Source: Bacteroidales bacterium (GTDB lineage: Bacteria > Bacteroidota > Bacteroidia > Bacteroidales > WCHB1-69). From it: DNA of 54,595 nt. The stretch lies in the NCBI GenBank assembly GCA_024400835.1, contig JAKSMC010000023.1:1-54595 (forward strand), written 5' to 3'. The notes beneath the pieces are model-generated. The model searched no databases. It was not told the origin of the DNA and saw only the letters and a program-made list of their open reading frames with translations. Both the position numbers and the translations under genes were made by a program. Each line of letters opens with the position of its first letter. Position 1 is the first letter of the stretch. This document shows positions 50,151-54,595 of the stretch, piece after piece.

Positions 50151-50201
50151 AATTTATAAAAAAACAACATTTTCAGCTGTATATAATCGTATTTTTGCTT
50201 T

Positions 50202-50885
50202 TTAGTCATTTACAGGGACATTGTAGTTTCGTGCTCCGAAGATGGCGCTGCCGATGCGGATGAAGGTACTCCCCTCCTCTACTGCGATGGGATAGTCGTC
50301 GGTCATGCCCATAGAGAGCTCTTTGAAATCCGCATCGTCGGCAAAGTATTTCTGCTTCAGCGTATCAAAGATTTGGTGCAGGTGTTGGAACTCGCGACGC
50401 ACCTGGTCCATATCTTCAGTGAACGTGCCCATACCCATCACGCCGCAGATGTGGACGTTTTTCCAGTTTTGGAAATCGGCGGAGTTGAGCATTTCCTCAC
50501 ATTCCCGGAGGTCGAAGCCAAACTTCGTTTCTTCGGCGGCGATGTGGAATTGCAGCAGACACGGTATCACGCGGTCGTTCTTGAGCGCGTACTTGTTCAC
50601 CTCACTCAGCAGTTCGGCACTGTCAATGCTGTGAATCATCGTCACGTAGGGCGCGATGTACTTGATTTTGTTGGTTTGCAGATGACCGATAAAGTGCCAC
50701 TGGATGTCCTTGGGCAGGATTTCGTGTTTGGCCTTCATTTCCTGAGCCTTATTTTCGCCGAAAGCACGTTGGCCTTCGTTGTACAAAGTCTGGATGTCTT
50801 CCGCCGGTTTGAATTTCGAAACGGCAATCAATTGCACCGGAGCGGGCAGAGAATTTTTAATTTCGTAGTATTTTTCTATGTTCAT
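50202..50885 (-). CDS. YggS-family pyridoxal 5'-phosphate homeostasis protein
   Basis: A 227-residue alanine-racemase N-domain-like TIM barrel that binds PLP and helps regulate PLP and amino acid pools. The PLP lysine is K24 in LIAVSKFKP. Also present are AFGENKAQEMKAK, WHFIGHLQTNKIKYIAPYV, the family HSID, a shortened GVMGMGTFTED, and the phosphate-binding ELSMGMTDDYPIAVEEGSTFIRIGSAIFG. Length is typical. It has its own promoter box and lies 113 bases upstream of polA on the same strand. Confidence 0.94.
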   Translation of the reverse strand: MNIEKYYEIKNSLPAPVQLIAVSKFKPAEDIQTLYNEGQRAFGENKAQEMKAKHEILPKDIQWHFIGHLQTNKIKYIAPYVTMIHSIDSAELLSEVNKYALKNDRVIPCLLQFHIAAEETKFGFDLRECEEMLNSADFQNWKNVHICGVMGMGTFTEDMDQVRREFQHLHQIFDTLKQKYFADDADFKELSMGMTDDYPIAVEEGSTFIRIGSAIFGARNYNVPVND

Positions 50886-50938
50886 CGCGTAGTATGTTGG
50901 TTATGGTTTTACAATCCATTTTCACAAAAAAACAGATG

Positions 50939-50946
50939 CAAAAGTA
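50939..50946 (-). promoter_or_regulatory. -7 box (TACTTTTG) of the yggS-family gene
   Basis: TACTTTTGC on the minus strand, 53 bases before the ATG at 50885. Confidence 0.6.
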
Positions 50947-51017
50947 CAATTTTTCCTCCGTTGGAAAAACTCCTTTTCGCTTCATTTCAGATATTTTTTC
51001 ATCCCTGCAGAAAAATT

Positions 51018-51071
51018 TCATCAAAAAATAATCATCAAAAAATGATGATATTTGAAAAAAGTGTATTTTTG
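51018..51071 (+). promoter_or_regulatory. palindrome ATCATCA-A5-TGATGAT and -7 box of ATPase gene
   Basis: TCATCAAAAAAT occurs at 51018 and 51032. The second copy forms a perfect palindrome with 7-bp arms (51031-51049). The -7 box TATTTTTG follows at 51064-51071, 26 bases before the ATG at 51098. As at the other ATPase genes the palindrome is specific to this gene. Confidence 0.55.
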
Positions 51072-51097
51072 CGCTGTTTTTTAATTTGTTACATATT

Positions 51098-52225
51098 ATG
51101 AAAAATCCCTTTGTAACTAATGGATATGCCGGTGCTGAGTATTTCTGCGATCGTGAAAAGGAGACTTCTATGATGGTGCAGCTGCTTTGCAACGAGAACA
51201 ACCTCGCACTGATTTCTCCCAGGCGCGTGGGCAAGACAGACCTCATTCAACATTGTTTTGCACAACCCGAAATCAAAAATTCATATCATACATTCCTTAT
51301 AGATATTTATGCTACAAATTCGTTGAGCGACTTTGTTCGTGTTTTTGGAACGGCCGTTTTGGAAGAATTACGTTCAAAAGGACGTTCCGTTTGGGAAAAA
51401 TTTATTCAGGCTCTTACTTCCATTCGCTCTGAAATATCTTTTGACATTAACGGACTGCCTTCTTGGAACATAGGATTGGGGGCTATTTCCAACCCTTCAT
51501 TGACTTTGGAAGAAATTTTCCGTTACTTGGAACAAGCCGACCTGCCCTGCTTGGTAGCCATAGACGAATTTCAGCAAATCACCTATTACAATGATACGAA
51601 GGATATGGAGGCTATTTTAAGAACCTATATTCAAAGATGTACCAATACGCATTTCATTTTCTCTGGTTCACGCAGACATTTGATGAATGAGATTTTTGCT
51701 TCCCCCTCCAGGCCCTTCTACCAATCTGTGACTATTATCAATCTACCGGCCATTGCTTTGGACAAATACATTGCTTTCGCTACAGAGAAGTTTCAAGCTG
51801 CTGAAAAATCCGTAGATGCCGAGGTTATCACAGATTTGTACCAACGTTTTAATCGCACAACTTCGTGTTTGCAACGTGTGATGAACATCCTTTTTATGAA
51901 AACGCCCGTTAACGGCCATTGTTCCATAGAGATGGTTGAACCCGCCATTAATGATTTATTAGATTTCTCTTCAGACTCTTACGAATCCATTCTCTACCAA
52001 ATGCCGGAAAAACAACGAACTGTCTTTTTGGCTATTGCCGCTGAAGGCGAAGCCAAAAACATTTCTGGAAGTGCCTTTGTGAAAAAATACAAACTGATAT
52101 CTTCAAGTTCTGTGCTGTCTGCCGTGAAAGGTTTGTTGGAAAAAGATTTCATCACTGTCAATCAGGGTGTTTACAGTGTTTACGACCTGTTTTTCGCTCT
52201 GTGGCTAAAGAAAAGAATCTCTTAA
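51098..52225 (+). CDS. archaeal-type AAA ATPase
   Basis: A 375-residue P-loop ATPase of the archaeal-ATPase group. The N-terminus is the characteristic NPFVTNGYAGAEYFCDREKET. The P-loop is SPRRVGKTD (40-48), a family-typical form lacking the first glycine, and Walker B is CLVAIDEFQQI near 150-160. THFIFSGSRRHLMNEIF is the sensor motif. The C-terminal part is a winged-helix-like segment (SSSVLSAVKGLLEKDFI...YDLFFALWLKK) rather than a nuclease-like fold. Cellular role unknown. The ATG at 51098 is preferred over a TTG at 51086. Promoter and palindrome lie immediately upstream. Confidence 0.88.
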   Translation: MKNPFVTNGYAGAEYFCDREKETSMMVQLLCNENNLALISPRRVGKTDLIQHCFAQPEIKNSYHTFLIDIYATNSLSDFVRVFGTAVLEELRSKGRSVWEKFIQALTSIRSEISFDINGLPSWNIGLGAISNPSLTLEEIFRYLEQADLPCLVAIDEFQQITYYNDTKDMEAILRTYIQRCTNTHFIFSGSRRHLMNEIFASPSRPFYQSVTIINLPAIALDKYIAFATEKFQAAEKSVDAEVITDLYQRFNRTTSCLQRVMNILFMKTPVNGHCSIEMVEPAINDLLDFSSDSYESILYQMPEKQRTVFLAIAAEGEAKNISGSAFVKKYKLISSSSVLSAVKGLLEKDFITVNQGVYSVYDLFFALWLKKRIS

Positions 52226-52231
52226 AACATC

Positions 52232-52385
52232 CTACAACACTTTCACGACTTTCTTCTGAACCTTTTGTCCTTGTGCGTTGGTGATATTGAGAAGATAGAC
52301 GCCTGCGGGCCAGTTCGCGCAGTCCGTCATCTGCAATCAACTTGCGGAACCCGAATTTCTCATAAAAAAATATATCGATGCAGCA
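52232..52385 (-). pseudogene. patch of gene remnants: T9SS C-terminus and GNAT end
   Basis: On the minus strand one frame reads DCANWPAGVYLLNITNAQGQ then KVQKKVVKVL and stop (52232), the end of a T9SS sorting domain. Slightly upstream, another frame reads IDIFFYEKFGFRKLIADDG, typical of the C-terminus of GNAT acetyltransferases. The two are not in the same frame, and no start or complete domain is present. They are probably remains of two genes truncated and fused by deletion in front of the sigma factor gene. Confidence 0.55.
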
Positions 52386-52392
52386 AAAACAT

Positions 52393-52400
52393 TATTTTTG
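52393..52400 (+). promoter_or_regulatory. -7 box (TATTTTTG) of the ECF operon
   Basis: TATTTTTG, 29 bases before the ATG at 52430; no evident -33. Confidence 0.55.
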
Positions 52401-52429
52401 TGTTTCCTTATTAGTTAACTCTCTTAATT

Positions 52430-52972
52430 ATGGAATTCGAACAAATGCTCCGACTTTGCGCTCAATACGACAATGAAGCTTGTCGCGAATTCTATATGAG
52501 ATACCGCTTTGAAACTTTCAACTGCTGCTTTCGAATTCTTCAAAACAGCTCGGAATCGGAAGAAGTGATGCACAATGTCTTTTTGAAGGCTTTCAAACAC
52601 CTGGACAAATTCGTGGGCGATGAAAAGCACCTGCGCGCCTACCTTAAAAAAATCGGCATCAATATGTCGATCAATATTTTACGAGAAAGAAAGAAAATCA
52701 ACTTCGTTGCCTTTGAAGAGGATATCCCAGTAGATCTTCCTGCCGAGGAAAATGAGGATTTCGATTATTCTGTTGAATTTATCAAACAAACAATCAACGA
52801 CCTGCCCAACGGTTACCGGCTGATTATAACGCTGCGACTTCTGGAAGAACTTGATTTCGAAGATATTGCCAAACAATTGAAAATCAAACCCTCGACTGTA
52901 CGCTCACAATATGTCCGCGCTTTAGCCAAACTACGCCTTATGTTAAATCAAAAACCAAAACCAACATTATGA
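52430..52972 (+). CDS. ECF RNA polymerase sigma factor
   Basis: A 180-residue RpoE-like sigma-70 factor. Region 2: ACREFYMRYRFETFNCCFRILQNSSESEEVMHNVFLKAFKHLDKF and LRAYLKKIGINMSINILRERKK. Region 4: INDLPNGYRLIITLRLLEELDFEDIAKQLKIKPSTVRSQYVRALAKLRLML. Full length for the family. The stop codon overlaps the next ATG (ATGA), coupling it to a small membrane protein, and a multi-span membrane protein follows. It is not closely similar to the ECF factor inside the insert (17080-17538). Confidence 0.92.
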   Translation: MEFEQMLRLCAQYDNEACREFYMRYRFETFNCCFRILQNSSESEEVMHNVFLKAFKHLDKFVGDEKHLRAYLKKIGINMSINILRERKKINFVAFEEDIPVDLPAEENEDFDYSVEFIKQTINDLPNGYRLIITLRLLEELDFEDIAKQLKIKPSTVRSQYVRALAKLRLMLNQKPKPTL

Positions 52973-53271
52973 AACTGACAGCATACATACATACTCACCG
53001 TGAAGATTTTGATACGGAGCAACCGCCCATAGGCGACATCGACCGTTTTATGGAAAAAGTCAACCAAAGCACTCAATCCTATTCTCTTAAACGTATTTTT
53101 GCCGTCGCCGTTTCCACTGCCGCGGTAATTGCCTGCCTATTTGCTTCCTATCTGTTTTTCAGTAATCAATCTAACGAATCCTCCAAAACAGATTTAGCCT
53201 ACAAAGAGTATCCCAAACAACCGATAGATAAAAAAACATACCGTTTGCCGGCAGAATGGTATTTCAATTAA
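52969..53271 (+). CDS. small membrane protein, probable anti-sigma factor
   Basis: A 100-residue protein with a soluble N-terminus (about 40 residues, including GDIDRFMEKVNQST). One transmembrane segment (RIFAVAVSTAAVIACLFASYLFF, 42-64) is followed by a 36-residue outer tail ending RLPAEWYFN. The four-base overlap with the sigma gene and the topology (cytosolic N, single span) are those of Bacteroidota anti-sigma proteins; no zinc-binding HxxxCxxC motif is present. The function is inferred from position. Confidence 0.68.
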   Translation: MKLTAYIHTHREDFDTEQPPIGDIDRFMEKVNQSTQSYSLKRIFAVAVSTAAVIACLFASYLFFSNQSNESSKTDLAYKEYPKQPIDKKTYRLPAEWYFN

Positions 53272-53294
53272 TAAACCCTTAAATTTTTTGCATT

Positions 53295-54212
53295 ATGAAA
53301 AAAATGAATCTTGCAGCCATAGTCCTTTTTGCCATAAATCTTATATGGGATCTGTTACATCTTCCATTCGGCAATCTCTTTACTGTGATTACAATGCCGC
53401 TTTTGATTATTTTCTATATGGTCTGCACGCCTGCCCTACTGCATAACATCTCACTAAAAGAGGCTTATCGCGGAACTTTATCCAAAAAAGATTTCTGGCG
53501 CAGTTTCTTTTTAGGTGTTGTAATTTCTTTATTCCTATTCAGTTGCACCCTATGTCTATTATCAACTCCGCACCCATTGAAATGGATGAAAGCAACCTCA
53601 ATGATTTCCCTCCTGCTTTTTTTGGTGCTTCATCCTTTTTTGGTTGACCTGAAAAGCATATTCAAACTAACTTGTTTTGTCTTTATCGTTGCCTTGTTTT
53701 CTACTGAACTCTTTTGGAATGGCTATATGGATCTCAGATTCTGCCGTTATAAACATTTTATAGAATTACGTCACACAAGGAATTTTGGAGAAAAGGCCGC
53801 TGTCGGGCAAGATCCTTTCGGCCGTGATTATGAATGGTCAAAAGTTGCGACTTTACCAGCCAACGTTTACGAAGAATTGTGGGGAAAAGAAACTAAAGCT
53901 TTTTCGTCTCAAAATAAGGAAGAAGAAGAACCCTTTGTGTTGTATTATTACTATGGAAAAAAATGGAGAAGAGCTCTCTTACAAGTCAATCATAATGAAT
54001 TTTGGAATGAAACGGCGAATGAACAATGTGCTGCTGCAGCGGATTACATTGTGGCCAATTGCGACAATGACAGAATTTGCAAACTCTACGTGGTAACAAG
54101 CGACAACAACAGCAGAGCAGCTAAAGACATCGAAAAGTTTACGAAAAATCTTCAGCAGAAATTAAAAGCCAAAGGCAATCAATATGACTTGAAGGTGATA
54201 AAAGTAGAATAA
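53295..54212 (+). CDS. multi-span membrane protein of unknown function in ECF operon
   Basis: A 305-residue protein. The first half has about five hydrophobic segments (8-26, 29-50, 70-91, 98-116, 121-143). The soluble second half begins DLRFCRYKHFIELRHTRNF and contains an acidic stretch (NKEEEEPF) and VLYYYYGKKWRRALLQVNH. It ends in a regular alpha/beta-like segment. I do not recognise the family. It starts 23 bases after the anti-sigma-like gene and is probably co-transcribed, so it may be either the sensor or an output of this ECF system. Confidence 0.7.
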   Translation: MKKMNLAAIVLFAINLIWDLLHLPFGNLFTVITMPLLIIFYMVCTPALLHNISLKEAYRGTLSKKDFWRSFFLGVVISLFLFSCTLCLLSTPHPLKWMKATSMISLLLFLVLHPFLVDLKSIFKLTCFVFIVALFSTELFWNGYMDLRFCRYKHFIELRHTRNFGEKAAVGQDPFGRDYEWSKVATLPANVYEELWGKETKAFSSQNKEEEEPFVLYYYYGKKWRRALLQVNHNEFWNETANEQCAAAADYIVANCDNDRICKLYVVTSDNNSRAAKDIEKFTKNLQQKLKAKGNQYDLKVIKVE

Positions 54213-54227
54213 CCCTTTTAATGCTTT

Positions 54228-54261
54228 TTGTTCTGCTGTTGACAAGTCAACAGCAGAACAA
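54228..54261. terminator. 34-bp perfect hairpin after the ECF operon
   Basis: TTGTTCTGCTGTTGAC is followed, after AA, by its exact complement GTCAACAGCAGAACAA. It is a very strong hairpin 15 bases after the stop codon. A T-rich stretch lies before rather than after the stem on the plus strand, so it could be a terminator or another intergenic palindrome. Confidence 0.6.
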
Positions 54262-54595
54262 TTCGTATGCCTAATTTTTCTCTGATTTTCAACACGATTT
54301 TTATTTGATTTTGAGCGCAGCGACCTTGTTTTTTCCAAACATTTTTGAGCAGATTTTTTTTTGATTTGAAAACGTCATCTGTTCTTTTCACAAAGACACG
54401 AGGTTATTATCATCACTCATTAGGCGCAAAAGCAAATTTTGCGCAATCATCCTTTCCCCTTCTCTTAGAAGGGGTGGCTGAAAGCCGGGGTAGTGATATG
54501 AGTGTTTGCGAAGCAACCTTTTGTATAACGGATAATAATGTAACGTGAGTTCGATATAATATAATTTATTAAAAATGAATAACATAACGATATTT
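54262..54595. other. gene-free end region with two palindromes
   Basis: No convincing gene. GCGCAAAA...TTTTGCGC (about 54423-54443) and CCCCTTCTCTTAGAAGGGG (about 54456-54474), followed by GTGGCTGAAAGCCGGGGTAG, look like intergenic palindromic repeats. An ATG at 54575 (MNNITIF to the window edge) might start the next gene but has too few codons to judge. Confidence 0.4.

Noticed and set aside
54345..54548. Short plus-strand frame of 67 codons near the window end
   Set aside because: It runs through intergenic palindromes, has no promoter or signal and no recognisable domain.

Overview
The window reads as chromosomal DNA of an anaerobic, uncultured-type Bacteroidales bacterium (phylum Bacteroidota). 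The evidence is the near-universal TAnnTTTG -7 promoter box, three proteins with type IX secretion (T9SS) C-terminal sorting domains, a GldB-like lipoprotein, a menaquinone branch (ubiE/menG, menA), several AAA/DUF4143-type ATPases, ECF sigma/anti-sigma pairs, and housekeeping genes of Bacteroidales type (ssb, polA, pepT, folP, queD, glnA). No rRNA, tRNA or CRISPR array was seen.

Layout. 1-5.3 kb: tail of an unknown gene, a prolyl-tRNA editing-domain protein, two DUF4143-type ATPases with AT-rich palindromes upstream, a membrane metallophosphoesterase, an unknown conserved protein and a stub of a DnaQ-like exonuclease. 5.3-7.3 kb: ubiE-menA followed by a secreted protein made of six 18-residue repeats. 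7.5-15.8 kb: CNNM/CorC-like membrane protein, acetyl-CoA hydrolase/CoA-transferase, MATE exporter plus choline-kinase-like kinase, DUF1846 protein, aminopeptidase P. 15.9-18.6 kb: an ATPase pseudogene split by a 2,154-bp insert bounded by 14-bp direct repeats. The insert carries a four-gene operon (lipoprotein, ECF sigma, membrane anti-sigma-like protein, small secreted protein). Upstream of the broken ATPase lies a 53-bp-period palindromic array. 18.7-28.2 kb: DUF6794 protein, queD, secreted endonuclease I, pepT, folP, and a glutamate-family cluster (glnA, small membrane protein, glutamate semialdehyde dehydrogenase). 28.3-45.5 kb: two giant secreted modular T9SS proteins (2,468 and 3,192 aa). 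45.7-54.6 kb: GldB-like lipoprotein, ssb, polA, yggS, another ATPase, a remnant patch, and a second ECF sigma/membrane-protein operon.

The intergenic DNA is unusually structured. It contains (i) a dispersed hairpin element with GAAACGTGCC/GGCGCGTTTC ends (three full copies, several apparent deletion derivatives), (ii) arrays of an 8-bp unit YTTCATCN at seven places, (iii) heptamer repeats including one inside the polA reading frame, and (iv) gene-specific palindromes upstream of each ATPase gene.

Functionally the secreted proteins (endonuclease I and the two giants) share a T9SS export route, to which a GldB-like lipoprotein would belong. The ECF/anti-sigma operons suggest envelope-signal regulation with unknown outputs. 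The strongest candidates for something undescribed are the ECF cassette insertion with its target duplication, the ATPase-associated palindromes, and the hairpin repeat family. All positions, repeats and translations were read by eye; family names rest on remembered motifs, not on database searches.
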